In this document: piece by piece, positions 50,351 to 58,300 of the stretch | Position numbering within the stretch: position 1 is the first letter of the stretch | Layout of the letters: the number at the start of each line of letters is the position of its first letter | DNA from: Corynebacterium senegalense | Lineage (GTDB): Bacteria; Actinomycetota; Actinomycetes; Mycobacteriales; Mycobacteriaceae | DNA: 64,000 bases | Assembly: GCF_900411315.1 (NCBI RefSeq) | Contig: NZ_LS990887.1 | Location: 2,200,125 to 2,264,124, forward strand | Direction: 5' to 3' | The notes under the pieces: generated by a model | Database searches by the model: none | What the model saw: the letters and a program-made list of their open reading frames with translations, nothing else | What the model was told of the DNA's origin: nothing | Program-made: the position numbers and the translations under genes

Positions 50351-51514
50351 ATGAATCAGCCTATTGCTTTGGGAATCCCCGACGGCCCGCCCCCGACCCT
50401 TGCGCCCCGGCGCAAAACCCGTCAGCTGATGGTCGGTGGCGTCGGGGTCGGTTCCGAGCACCCGATTTCGGTCCAGTCGATGACCACGACGAAGACCCAC
50501 GACATCAACTCCACGCTCCAGCAGATCGCGCAGCTCACCACGGCGGGCTGCGACATCGTGCGCGTGGCCTGTCCGAAGACGGTGGACGCGGAGGCGCTGC
50601 CGGCGATCGCGGCGAAGTCCCCGATCCCGGTGATCGCGGACATCCACTTCCAGCCGAAGTACATCTTCGCCGCCATCGACGCCGGCTGCGCGGCGGTGCG
50701 CGTGAACCCGGGCAACATCAAGGAGTTCGACGGCCGCGTCAAGGAGGTCGCCAAGGCGGCCGGGGATGCGGGCATCCCGATCCGCATCGGCGTCAACGGC
50801 GGCTCGCTGGACAAGCGGCTGCTGGAGAAGTACGGCAAGGCCACCCCGGAGGCGCTGGTCGAGTCCGCGGTGTACGAGGCCGGTCTGTTCGAGGAGCACG
50901 GCTTCGGCGACATCGCCATCTCGGTGAAGCACTCCGACCCGGTGCTCATGGTGGAGGCCTACCGCCAGCTCGCGGAGGTCACGGACTACCCGCTGCACCT
51001 GGGCGTGACCGAGGCGGGCCCGAAGTTCATGGGCACCATCAAGTCCTCCGTCGCGTTCGGCGCGCTGCTGTCCCAGGGCATCGGCGACACCATCCGCGTC
51101 TCCCTGTCCGCGGACCCGGTGGAGGAGATCAAGGTGGGCGACCAGATCCTGCAGTCGCTCAACCTGCGCCCCCGCAAGCTGGAGATCGTCTCCTGCCCGT
51201 CCTGCGGCCGCGCGCAGGTGGATGTGTACAAGCTGGCCGAGGAGGTCACCGCCGGCCTGGAGGGCATGGAGTTCCCGCTGCGCGTCGCCGTCATGGGCTG
51301 CGTGGTCAACGGCCCGGGCGAGGCGCGCGACGCCGACCTCGGGGTGGCCTCGGGCAACGGCAAGGGGCAGATCTTCGTCAAGGGTGAGGTCGTAGAGACG
51401 GTGCCGGAGTCGAAGATCGTGGAAACCCTCATCGCCCACGCCCTGCGCATCGCGGAGGAGGAGGGCCTCGAGGAGGTCGCCGGGGCGAAGGCGGAAGTCA
51501 AGGTTACCCGCTAG
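50351..51514 (+). CDS. ispG: 4-hydroxy-3-methylbut-2-enyl-diphosphate synthase
   Basis: 387 residues. Iron-sulfur enzyme of the MEP pathway (MEcPP to HMBPP). Shows [37 protein letters not shown], and cluster cysteines in [13 protein letters not shown] (near 282-285) and [11 protein letters not shown] (near 317). The open frame extends far upstream inside rip1 but ATG 50351 is the homologous start. Followed by a terminator-like hairpin. Confidence 0.96.
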   Translation: MNQPIALGIPDGPPPTLAPRRKTRQLMVGGVGVGSEHPISVQSMTTTKTHDINSTLQQIAQLTTAGCDIVRVACPKTVDAEALPAIAAKSPIPVIADIHFQPKYIFAAIDAGCAAVRVNPGNIKEFDGRVKEVAKAAGDAGIPIRIGVNGGSLDKRLLEKYGKATPEALVESAVYEAGLFEEHGFGDIAISVKHSDPVLMVEAYRQLAEVTDYPLHLGVTEAGPKFMGTIKSSVAFGALLSQGIGDTIRVSLSADPVEEIKVGDQILQSLNLRPRKLEIVSCPSCGRAQVDVYKLAEEVTAGLEGMEFPLRVAVMGCVVNGPGEARDADLGVASGNGKGQIFVKGEVVETVPESKIVETLIAHALRIAEEEGLEEVAGAKAEVKVTR

Positions 51515-51539
51515 ACTTTCGGGTCCACTCGGAGTGGTG

Positions 51540-51561
51540 GCGCCGGGCACACGCCCGGCGC
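51540..51561 (+). terminator. hairpin after ispG
   Basis: Perfect 9-bp stem GCGCCGGGC-ACAC-GCCCGGCGC, followed by TGTTACTTTTT, so it resembles an intrinsic terminator. The T-rich part also contains the pbp -10. Confidence 0.7.
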
Positions 51562-51564
51562 TGT

Positions 51565-51570
51565 TACTTT
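51565..51570 (+). promoter_or_regulatory. candidate -10 of the pbp gene (leaderless)
   Basis: TACTTT six bases before the ATG at 51577, inside the T-run of the preceding hairpin. Confidence 0.35.
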
Positions 51571-51576
51571 TTGCCC

Positions 51577-53418
51577 ATGAACCGATCCGTGGTCGCAGCG
51601 GGTGCCGTGGGCACCGCCTGTGCGCTGCTCGCTTCGCTGTCCGCCTGCACGCCGAAGCCGAACGACGCCGAGCCGACGGCCGCCGACTTCCTCGACGCCG
51701 TGAAGGCGCAGGACTACGACGCGCTCGCGGCGCTTGTCGACGACCCCGCCACCGCCACCGGCTCTGTCCGCGAGACGTGGGAGGGCCTGCAGGCCGAGGG
51801 CCTGGACGCCGAGGTGCGCGAGGTATCCCAGCAGGACAACGTCGCCACCGTCCGCTACACCATGGACTGGGATCTGCCGCGCGAGCGCTCCTACTCCTAC
51901 GACTCCTCCATGACGCTCACGCAGTCGGGGGAGAAGTGGACCGTGCGCTGGCAGCCCGCCGTGATGAACCCGCGCCTGGGCGCCGGCCAGCACCTGGAGC
52001 TGCGCAGCGAGCCCGCGGACAAGGCCAGCGTGGTCTCCTCCGACGGGGTCGAGCTGCTCAAACCGGGGGTGGCCTACCGGGTGCTCGTGGACACCACCCA
52101 GGTCCGCAATGCCCGCGACACCGCCTCGCGCGTCGCCGCGGCGCTGGCCCGAGCGCACGCCGCCGACGAGTCGGTGCCGGTCCGGGATGCGGAGGAGGTG
52201 GCGAGGGCGCTCGAGGGGGCGTCGGGAAGCTACTCGGTGGCCCTCATCCCCGCGGCCGCGCAGGGCGCGTTCCAGGAGGCGCTCGGCGACGCCCCCGAGG
52301 TGCGCCTGAACGAGGAAGCCGCGATGGTCAACTCGGACCCCGGCTTCGCCCCGGACATCATGGCGCGCGTCGGGGAGCTGGTCCGCGATGACCTGGAGGG
52401 CACCTCCGGTTGGAACGTCAGCGTGGTCAACGCGAACGGCAACGCGCTCGAGGAGCTCACTGGCGAGCAGGCGGAGCCCTCCCCGGCGATCCACATCAGC
52501 CTGGACCACGCGGTGCAGCTGGCGGCCGAGAAGGCCCTGGAACCGATCGCCGGGCAGGAGGCGATGTTGGTGGCCATCAGGCCGTCGACGGGCGGGATCC
52601 TCGCCGTCGCGCAGACGCCCGCGGCGGACAAACAGGGCAACATCGCCACGATGGGCCAGTACCCGCCGGGCTCGACGTTCAAGATCATCACCAGCGCCGC
52701 CGGGCTGCAGCTGCGCGGGCTCAACCCGGGCAGCATCGTGCCGTGCCCGGGGGCGATGAACCTGTACGGGCGAGTGGTGACCAACTACGCAGGCTTCGCC
52801 CTCGGCAGCGTTCCGCTCGAGACCGCGTTCGCGCGCTCGTGCAACACGACCTTCGCGGACATCTCGACGCAGCTGGAGCCGGGGCAGCTGAGGGACGTCG
52901 GCAAGCAGTTCGGGCTGGGCATCGACCTGACGATCCCCGGGCTGGATACCGTGACCGGCTCGATCCCCGAGGGGGAGGAGCCGCTCGACCGCACCGAGGC
53001 CGGCTACGGCCAGGGTCACGACCTGGCGAGCCCATTCGGCATGGCGCTGGTCTCCGCCACCGCGGCTCACGGCTCGATGCCGGTGCCCTTCCTCATCGAG
53101 GGGCAGAAAACCGAGATGACAGAGCCCGCGGCGGCGCCGCCGCCCGAGGTCATAGGGCAGCTGCAGCAGCTGATGGCTGCAGTGACGGCGCCCGGCGGCA
53201 CCGCGGCCGGGATGAGCGCCGGGGGCGATATCCGCGGCAAGACGGGCGAGGCGGAGATCAACGGCGGATCGCACGCCTGGTTCACCGGCTACCGCGCCGA
53301 CGACGACATCGCGTTTGCCACCCTCATTGTCCTCGGCGGGGGCTCGGAGGCCGCCGTGGCGGTGACGGACAGGATGTTCGTCAACCTCGACCAGGCGCGC
53401 AACCCGGGAGGGGAGTGA
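51577..53418 (+). CDS. lipoprotein class B penicillin-binding protein (transpeptidase)
   Basis: 613 residues. Crosslinks peptidoglycan outside the membrane. A lipoprotein signal peptide with lipobox LSAC (LLASLSACTPKP) replaces the usual transmembrane anchor. Residues about 35-140 resemble the MecA/NTF2-like N-terminal domain, then a dimerisation domain, then the transpeptidase with STFK (near 366), SCN (near 421) and KTGEAE (near 555). The orthologue is probably mycobacterial Rv2864c, in the same ispG-to-map region. All three catalytic motifs are intact. Confidence 0.92.
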   Translation: MNRSVVAAGAVGTACALLASLSACTPKPNDAEPTAADFLDAVKAQDYDALAALVDDPATATGSVRETWEGLQAEGLDAEVREVSQQDNVATVRYTMDWDLPRERSYSYDSSMTLTQSGEKWTVRWQPAVMNPRLGAGQHLELRSEPADKASVVSSDGVELLKPGVAYRVLVDTTQVRNARDTASRVAAALARAHAADESVPVRDAEEVARALEGASGSYSVALIPAAAQGAFQEALGDAPEVRLNEEAAMVNSDPGFAPDIMARVGELVRDDLEGTSGWNVSVVNANGNALEELTGEQAEPSPAIHISLDHAVQLAAEKALEPIAGQEAMLVAIRPSTGGILAVAQTPAADKQGNIATMGQYPPGSTFKIITSAAGLQLRGLNPGSIVPCPGAMNLYGRVVTNYAGFALGSVPLETAFARSCNTTFADISTQLEPGQLRDVGKQFGLGIDLTIPGLDTVTGSIPEGEEPLDRTEAGYGQGHDLASPFGMALVSATAAHGSMPVPFLIEGQKTEMTEPAAAPPPEVIGQLQQLMAAVTAPGGTAAGMSAGGDIRGKTGEAEINGGSHAWFTGYRADDDIAFATLIVLGGGSEAAVAVTDRMFVNLDQARNPGGE

Positions 53419-53438
53419 GGGGTCCGCGGAGACGGGGC

Positions 53439-53444
53439 TAGCAT
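53439..53444 (+). promoter_or_regulatory. candidate -10 of map (leaderless)
   Basis: TAGCAT seven bases before the map ATG at 53452. Confidence 0.35.
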
Positions 53445-53451
53445 GTCCTCT

Positions 53452-54354
53452 ATGAGCAGAAGAGGATTGCTAACGCCCGGAAAGCCCACCCCCGTCCGCA
53501 CCGTCCCGGAGGACATTGAGCGCCCGGAGTACGCGTGGAAGGAGGACGTGCAGGAAAACATCGGCGAGCCCTTCGTCCAGACCCCGGAGACGATCGAGAG
53601 GATGCGCGAGGCGTCCAAGATCGCGGCGAACGCCCTTGCCGTTGCGGGCGCGGCCGTCAAGCCCGGTGTAACCACGGACGAGGTGGACCGCGTCGCGCAC
53701 GAGTACATGCTCGACCACGGCGCCTACCCCTCCACGCTGGGCTACCGCGGTTACCCGAAGTCGTGCTGCGTCTCGCTCAACGAAATCGTCTGCCACGGCA
53801 TCCCGGACACGACGGTGATCGAGGAGGGCGACATCGTCAACATCGACGTCACCGCCTACAAGAACGGGGTGCACGGTGACACCAACGCCACCTTCCTCGC
53901 CGGGGAGGTAGAGCCGCGCCACCGCGAGCTCGTGGAACGCACCTACCAGGCGATGATGCGGGGCATCAAGGCGGCGAAGCCGGGCCGCGAGATCAACGTC
54001 ATCGGCCGCGTCATCGAGTCCTACGCCAAGCGCTTCGGCTACAACGTGGTCACGGACTTCACCGGCCACGGCGTCGGCCCCACCTTCCACAACGGCCTGG
54101 TGGTGCTGCACTACGACTCCGACGCCTACCGCGACGTCCTCGAGCCGGGCATGACCCTGACTATTGAGCCCATGATCAACCTCGGCGCTCTGCCCTACCG
54201 CATCTGGGACGACGACTGGACGGTGCAGAACCTCGACGGCGAGTACACCGCTCAGTTCGAGCACACCATCGTCATCACGGAGACGGGCAACGAGATCCTC
54301 ACGGTCCCCGACGCCGCAGTTGCCTCCGGCATGCTCATGCTTGGCGACGCCTAA
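53452..54354 (+). CDS. map: methionine aminopeptidase, type I
   Basis: 300 residues. Removes the initiator methionine. Metal ligands: Asp in [13 protein letters not shown] and [10 protein letters not shown], His in [14 protein letters not shown], Glu in [10 protein letters not shown] and [13 protein letters not shown] ~45-residue N-terminal extension ([17 protein letters not shown]...) matches actinobacterial MapB (Rv2861c type), which binds the ribosome region. ATG 53452 is preferred to ATG 53443. Confidence 0.95.
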   Translation: MSRRGLLTPGKPTPVRTVPEDIERPEYAWKEDVQENIGEPFVQTPETIERMREASKIAANALAVAGAAVKPGVTTDEVDRVAHEYMLDHGAYPSTLGYRGYPKSCCVSLNEIVCHGIPDTTVIEEGDIVNIDVTAYKNGVHGDTNATFLAGEVEPRHRELVERTYQAMMRGIKAAKPGREINVIGRVIESYAKRFGYNVVTDFTGHGVGPTFHNGLVVLHYDSDAYRDVLEPGMTLTIEPMINLGALPYRIWDDDWTVQNLDGEYTAQFEHTIVITETGNEILTVPDAAVASGMLMLGDA

Positions 54355-54378
54355 CCTGCCGCCACCCCGGGCACGCGA

Positions 54379-54411
54379 AACGGCCCTCCCGCTCGACGCG
54401 GGAGGGCCGTT
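54379..54411. terminator. bidirectional terminator between map and the secreted-protein gene
   Basis: Perfect 14-bp stem AACGGCCCTCCCGC / GCGGGAGGGCCGTT with a five-base loop, between convergent genes. Confidence 0.85.
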
Positions 54412-54446
54412 GAATGCTTGTCAGCTCAGGGAGCTACGCGGGGATC

Positions 54447-54860
54447 TTAGAACTTGATCCAGCCGTTGTAGGAAGCCCAGTTGAAGCCGGCGATGACCAG
54501 GCCGACGAGGGAGCCGATGGTGGCAACGACGGTGCCGTCGACCCAGTAGCGGCCCCACTGCGGGATGTTGTCGATGTCCTTCTCCTTGCCGCCGGCATCG
54601 GCAGCGAAGAAGGGCTCATCGGTGTCGTTGAAGTACTGGGAGGAACCCTGGTTGTTGAACAGGCCCTTGGTGCCGTCCTTGATGACGTCGCCGAAGTCCT
54701 TGTCGCCGTCCTGCTTGCCGGAGAAGACAGCGGAACCGGAGGTGGTGGTCTCAGCGTTGTTCTCCGCGTCGGAGCTCTGGGCGGAGGCGGTGGCGACGCC
54801 ACCGAAGGCGATGGTCAGTGCGGTTGCGGAAGCAACGGCTGCGGTGCGGAAGTTGCGCAT
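54447..54860 (-). CDS. small secreted/membrane protein, member 2 of a tandem pair
   Basis: 137 residues. N-terminal signal peptide (MRNFRTAAVASATALTIAFG, cleavage likely after ATASA), a polar Asp/Gly/Ser-rich middle of about 75 residues (TTSGSAVFSGKQDGDKDFGD), and a C-terminal hydrophobic helix TVVATIGSLVGLVIAGFNWA with a short end (SYNGWIKF). Same plan and N-terminus as the upstream gene at 54913. Position between map and mycothione reductase corresponds to C. glutamicum cg2195/cg2196 (recalled), annotated only as putative secreted or membrane proteins. Function unknown. Confidence 0.82.
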   Translation of the reverse strand: MRNFRTAAVASATALTIAFGGVATASAQSSDAENNAETTTSGSAVFSGKQDGDKDFGDVIKDGTKGLFNNQGSSQYFNDTDEPFFAADAGGKEKDIDNIPQWGRYWVDGTVVATIGSLVGLVIAGFNWASYNGWIKF

Positions 54861-54912
54861 GGGAATTCCTACTTTCGGGAAAAGGGAGTGGTGATCGGCG
54901 GAGGGGCGCAGG

Positions 54913-55281
54913 TTACGCGGCGAAGGGGCCGTGGACGAAGAAGTTGTAGGCCGGGCCAACGATGAGGCCGACGATGGCGGAGACGCTGGTGAAGATGGTG
55001 GTCACGTAGAACAGCTGAGCCCACAGGGGCTGAGCCTCGAAGCCGCCGTTCTCCTTGGAGGAGCCGAAGAGAGCCTGCCCATCGGCACCAGTCTTGACCG
55101 TGTTGCCGGCCTCGTCCTTCTCCCAGACCTCGAGGGAGTGGCCGAGGTTGGTGGAGGAGCCGCCCTCACCCTTGGTGTCGGTGACAACCTGGGTCTCGGC
55201 GGCGGTGGCGCCGGAAGCGGAGCCGAATGCGAGGGCGACGGCGGTGGCGCCGGCGAGGGCTGCCTTACGGAAATTACGCAT
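54913..55281 (-). CDS. small secreted/membrane protein, member 1 of a tandem pair
   Basis: 122 residues. Signal peptide MRNFRKAALAGATAVALAFG with cleavage near GATAA-E, a polar middle (TDTKGEGGSSTNLGHSLEVW), and a C-terminal hydrophobic segment VTTIFTSVSAIVGLIVGPAY followed by NFFVHGPFAA. A paralogue of the gene at 54447, 52 bases away, probably in one operon. ATG 55281 has AGAAGGA upstream; the frame is open further but only the MRNFR start matches its partner. No cysteine in the mature part. Function unknown. Confidence 0.82.
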   Translation of the reverse strand: MRNFRKAALAGATAVALAFGSASGATAAETQVVTDTKGEGGSSTNLGHSLEVWEKDEAGNTVKTGADGQALFGSSKENGGFEAQPLWAQLFYVTTIFTSVSAIVGLIVGPAYNFFVHGPFAA

Positions 55282-55600
55282 GAGACGAAATCCTTCTCTT
55301 TGAGTGCTTGCGAGACGTCCGGGCGGGCTTCGGGAAACTCCCCTGGGGGTGTAGACCGATGTCGTGCCGTTTCCGGCGATTTCCCGGTGTCGCGAAGGAA
55401 CGATAACGGAACCCTTTCGGTTCTTGCACAAAAACCTGGCAATTAAATGCAAAGAAGCTATACTAGCCCGTGAATTTGGCTATTGCCGAGGGCCTGTGCT
55501 TCGTTACACCGCGACCGTCTCACGTGGGAAAACGTCGCGCGCGAACGCAATTCAAAGCGTTTATATGTCGCCCCCCGGAAAGGGGGAGAGGCAGGAGGCG
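55282..55600. other. 319-base intergenic region upstream of the twin secreted proteins
   Basis: No gene seen. It is more AT-rich around 55440-55480. It holds a small GAACC-GGTTC hairpin near 55410, the symmetric GCTATACTAGC near 55466-55476 that could serve as a -10 on either strand, and a CCCCC-GGAAA-GGGGG hairpin near 55576-55590 that may end the mtr transcript. A leader of up to ~190 bases for the secreted-protein gene is possible. Confidence 0.4.
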
Positions 55601-57022
55601 TCACACCTCGGGAAATTCCAGGTCGAGCCCCAGGATCGCGTTCTCCGTGACCTCGGCAAGCGCGGGGTGGATCCAGTATTGCGCGCGGGGGAAGGAGCGC
55701 AGATCGAGGCCGTAAACCATTACCGTGATCATCTGCTGAATGAGTGTGGAGGCCTGAGGGCCCATGTAGTGCGCGCCGAGGAGCTTGCCCGAAGTCCGGT
55801 CCGCGACGAGCTTGACGATGCCCGTCGTGTCCTCGAGCGCCCAGCCGTAGGCCACGTCGCCGTAGTTCTGGATCTTCACGGTCACGTCGTGGCCCGCCTC
55901 GCGCGCCTGTTCCTCGGTCAAGCCGACGGTGGCGATCTGCGGGTGGGTGAACACGGCGTAGGGGACGTGCTCGTGCGGCATCGCCACCATGTCGTCGGGG
56001 TGGAGGATGTTGTGGCGCACGGCGCGGGTCTCCGCGTTGGCCACGTGCTTGAGCTGGTAGGGGGAGGAGGCGTCACCGAGGGCCCACACGCCGTCGGCGG
56101 TGGTGCGCCCGTACTCGTCAACGCGGATCCGTCCGTCCTCGCGCACCTCGATGCCCGCGGCCGGGAGGTTGAGCAGGTCGCCGTTGGGCCGGCGGCCGGT
56201 GGCCACGAGGAGGGCCTCCGAGGTCACCCGGGTGCCGTCGTCAAGCGTGAGCGTGACCGAGTGCTCGTCGCCCTCGGCGGAGGTGACCGTGCGCCCGAGG
56301 TGGGTCTCGTAGGTCTGCTCGGCGATCTCGTTGAAGTGCCGTGTGAGGTCGGCGTCGAGGGCGCGCAGGAGCGGGGAGCGGTTCACGATGCGCACCTTCG
56401 TGCCCAGCGCGTTGAAGATGTGGGCGAACTCCATGGCGATGAACCCGCCGCCGACGACGGTGAGGGACTCCGGCTGGCGCTCCAGGCGCATGATGTCGTC
56501 GCTGGTGTGGTGCGGCACCGCCTCCGCCCACTCGGGGACGACGGGACGCGCGCCCGCGGCGACGATGATCGTCTCGCCGGAGATGATCTTCGTCTCCTCG
56601 CCCTGGCCCGTCTTGAGCGTCTTGGGGGCCACGAAGGTCGCGTGGCGGTCGTAGACGGTCACGTTGGGCGAGCCCTCGCCGCGGCGGAAGGCCTCGCCGC
56701 CCTCGGCGATGAGGTCGATGCGGTTGTGGAAGACGCGCTCGACGATCCCCGGCCAGTCCGCGCCCCGGTACTCGATGTCGAGGTTGAGGCGGTCGGCGTG
56801 TTGGGCGCTGAAGGCGAGGTCGGCGGCCTTGACGTACATCTTGGTGGGGATGCAGCCCACGTTCATGCAGGTCCCGCCGAAGCGGTTCTCCTCGATGATG
56901 GCTATCGACCAGTCGTCGAAGTCGGGCGTGGGGATCGAGTTGCCGGAACCCGCCCCGATGATGATGAGGTCATAGTGCGCGTCGACGCGGTCTGCAGCGG
57001 GCTGCGCCTGAGTCTCAGTCAT
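55601..57022 (-). CDS. mtr: mycothione reductase
   Basis: 473-residue flavoprotein disulfide reductase that keeps mycothiol, the actinobacterial low-molecular-weight thiol, reduced using NADPH. FAD motif YDLIIIGAGSGNS, redox pair GGTCMNVGCIPTKM (Cys near residues 48 and 53), second nucleotide site LTVVGGGFIAMEFA, and C-terminal YWIHPALAEVTENAI with the catalytic His. The absence of a second Gly in GAGSGNSIP and the linker PDFDDWSIAIIEE fit mycothione reductase over lipoamide dehydrogenase. AGGAGA lies eleven bases before the ATG. Confidence 0.92.
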   Translation of the reverse strand: MTETQAQPAADRVDAHYDLIIIGAGSGNSIPTPDFDDWSIAIIEENRFGGTCMNVGCIPTKMYVKAADLAFSAQHADRLNLDIEYRGADWPGIVERVFHNRIDLIAEGGEAFRRGEGSPNVTVYDRHATFVAPKTLKTGQGEETKIISGETIIVAAGARPVVPEWAEAVPHHTSDDIMRLERQPESLTVVGGGFIAMEFAHIFNALGTKVRIVNRSPLLRALDADLTRHFNEIAEQTYETHLGRTVTSAEGDEHSVTLTLDDGTRVTSEALLVATGRRPNGDLLNLPAAGIEVREDGRIRVDEYGRTTADGVWALGDASSPYQLKHVANAETRAVRHNILHPDDMVAMPHEHVPYAVFTHPQIATVGLTEEQAREAGHDVTVKIQNYGDVAYGWALEDTTGIVKLVADRTSGKLLGAHYMGPQASTLIQQMITVMVYGLDLRSFPRAQYWIHPALAEVTENAILGLDLEFPEV

Positions 57023-57039
57023 GAAAGTTTTGTTCTCCT

Positions 57040-57045
57040 AATATA
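57040..57045 (-). promoter_or_regulatory. candidate -10 of mtr
   Basis: TATATT on the minus strand within CCTTATATATTAGG, in the 42-base gap after the hydrolase gene. It lies so close to the AGGAGA ribosome binding site that the exact start of transcription is uncertain. An imperfect direct repeat TAAGACCT / TTAGACCT lies upstream. Confidence 0.35.
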
Positions 57046-57064
57046 TAAGGTCTAAGCGGAGGTC

Positions 57065-58063
57065 TTAGTTTCCGGCCGGCAGGGCCTCGAGCCAGGCGTC
57101 GGCGGCGTGGAACGCGGCCTCGCGGGGGTGCGGCTCAGAGAGGAACACGTCGTGGAGCGCGCCGTTGATCGTCTCCACCCGCGCGCCCTGCGCCAGGGTC
57201 GGGGCCCAGCGGCGGATCTGCTCGACGTCGAGAACCGTGTCCGCGGTGTCTGCGGCGGCCGAGTACGGCTTGTTCAGATACGAGTGCGAGGAACACAGCG
57301 TCAGGGTGGGCACGCCGGTATCGACGCCCGAATGGATCTCCTCCTGGCCGCGGAAGATTGCCCGGAGCCAGCCGAGCCGCACGAGGTGGCCGCTGATGGG
57401 TTTCATGTCCGTGTCGAACTCCCAGCGCCCGTGGGCGGAGGCGGAGATCGACTCCCCGTAGGTGCCCGTGCCGCTCTTCGGCAGCTTGAGCCCGGGAAAG
57501 CGCTTGCCCAGCACCGAGACCGGCCCCCGCAGCGCCCTGACCACCAACGGGGGGAACTGCATGTCGAGCCAGGGGCTGTCCAGGAGGAGCCCGGCGACGG
57601 CCGCATGCTCGGCCGGCCGCTCGCGGCGCAGGTGATCCAGCCACAGCGCCGCGATGAGCCCGCCGGTGGAGTGGGCGACGGGGACGACCCGGTGGTGCTT
57701 CGCCGCCACCAGCCGCAGCGCCTCGTTCAGCTCGGGGAAGTACTCGGCGAGGTCCGTGGTGTAGTGCCAGTACTCGCCGTCCTGGCGGGAGCGGCCGCAG
57801 CGGCGCAGGTCAATGGCGTAAAAGGGGTGGCCCTGGGCGAGGAAATGCTCCGCCACGTGGGCCTGGAAGAAGTAGTCGGACATGCCGTGGATCCACAGCA
57901 GCGCGGGCTTGCCCGTGGGCGCGTCGGGCAGCGCCCGGACCAGCGTGGCGTGTTCGGGAGTATCGGGGGTGGTGAGGGTGGCGGCCTCGAAACTCTCGCC
58001 GAGGATGTCGGGGCGCCAGGGGAGGGCGTCGAGAAGCGTGCTCGTGCTGTCGTTGTTGCTCAT
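57065..58063 (-). CDS. alpha/beta hydrolase
   Basis: 332 residues of the serine alpha/beta hydrolase fold (lysophospholipase-like). LLWIHGMSDYFFQAH holds the oxyanion-region HG motif, VPVAHSTGGLIAALWLDHL the nucleophile serine (near residue 132), and INGALHDVFLS the likely catalytic histidine. No signal peptide. In C. glutamicum a hydrolase of this type sits between mtr and mqo (recalled). ATG 58063 is taken; the frame is open far upstream, opposite mqo, but that part is spurious. TACCAT at 58071-58076 gives a leaderless-type start. Confidence 0.87.
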   Translation of the reverse strand: MSNNDSTSTLLDALPWRPDILGESFEAATLTTPDTPEHATLVRALPDAPTGKPALLWIHGMSDYFFQAHVAEHFLAQGHPFYAIDLRRCGRSRQDGEYWHYTTDLAEYFPELNEALRLVAAKHHRVVPVAHSTGGLIAALWLDHLRRERPAEHAAVAGLLLDSPWLDMQFPPLVVRALRGPVSVLGKRFPGLKLPKSGTGTYGESISASAHGRWEFDTDMKPISGHLVRLGWLRAIFRGQEEIHSGVDTGVPTLTLCSSHSYLNKPYSAAADTADTVLDVEQIRRWAPTLAQGARVETINGALHDVFLSEPHPREAAFHAADAWLEALPAGN

Positions 58064-58070
58064 GCCGTAG

Positions 58071-58076
58071 ATGGTA
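58071..58076 (-). promoter_or_regulatory. candidate -10 of the hydrolase gene (leaderless)
   Basis: TACCAT on the minus strand, seven bases before the ATG at 58063. Confidence 0.4.
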
Positions 58077-58175
58077 GGCCACAACCGAAAGCGGCCGCGC
58101 CCGGGGAAATGAGTGCGCGGTCTATTGTTCTCGCGTCCGCGAAGGGGCGTAGAGTGTAGTGGCAAGTCGATTTGC

Positions 58176-58225
58176 GGACACCCCTGCCATGCGGGACCCG
58201 AAACGGGCCTGCGGCGCGGGTGTCC
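58176..58225 (+). promoter_or_regulatory. structured element in the mqo 5' leader
   Basis: GGACACCC (58176-58183) pairs with GGGTGTCC (58218-58225), enclosing a smaller hairpin CCCG-AAA-CGGG (58197-58207). A possible -10, TAGAGT, lies upstream near 58150. The element sits about 75 bases before the mqo ATG. Confidence 0.5.
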
Positions 58226-58300
58226 ATCCAAGCGGTCGGCCACAATGGGTATGAAGCACCGAATCCGCACTGACAATCTAAAGCGAAGAGGGTTGAACGG

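Noticed and set aside
54447..55281. Identification of the twin secreted proteins as PorB/PorC or PorA/PorH channels
   Set aside because: No sequence resemblance to the porins I can recall; PorA/PorH lack signal peptides and PorB/PorC lack the C-terminal hydrophobic segment.
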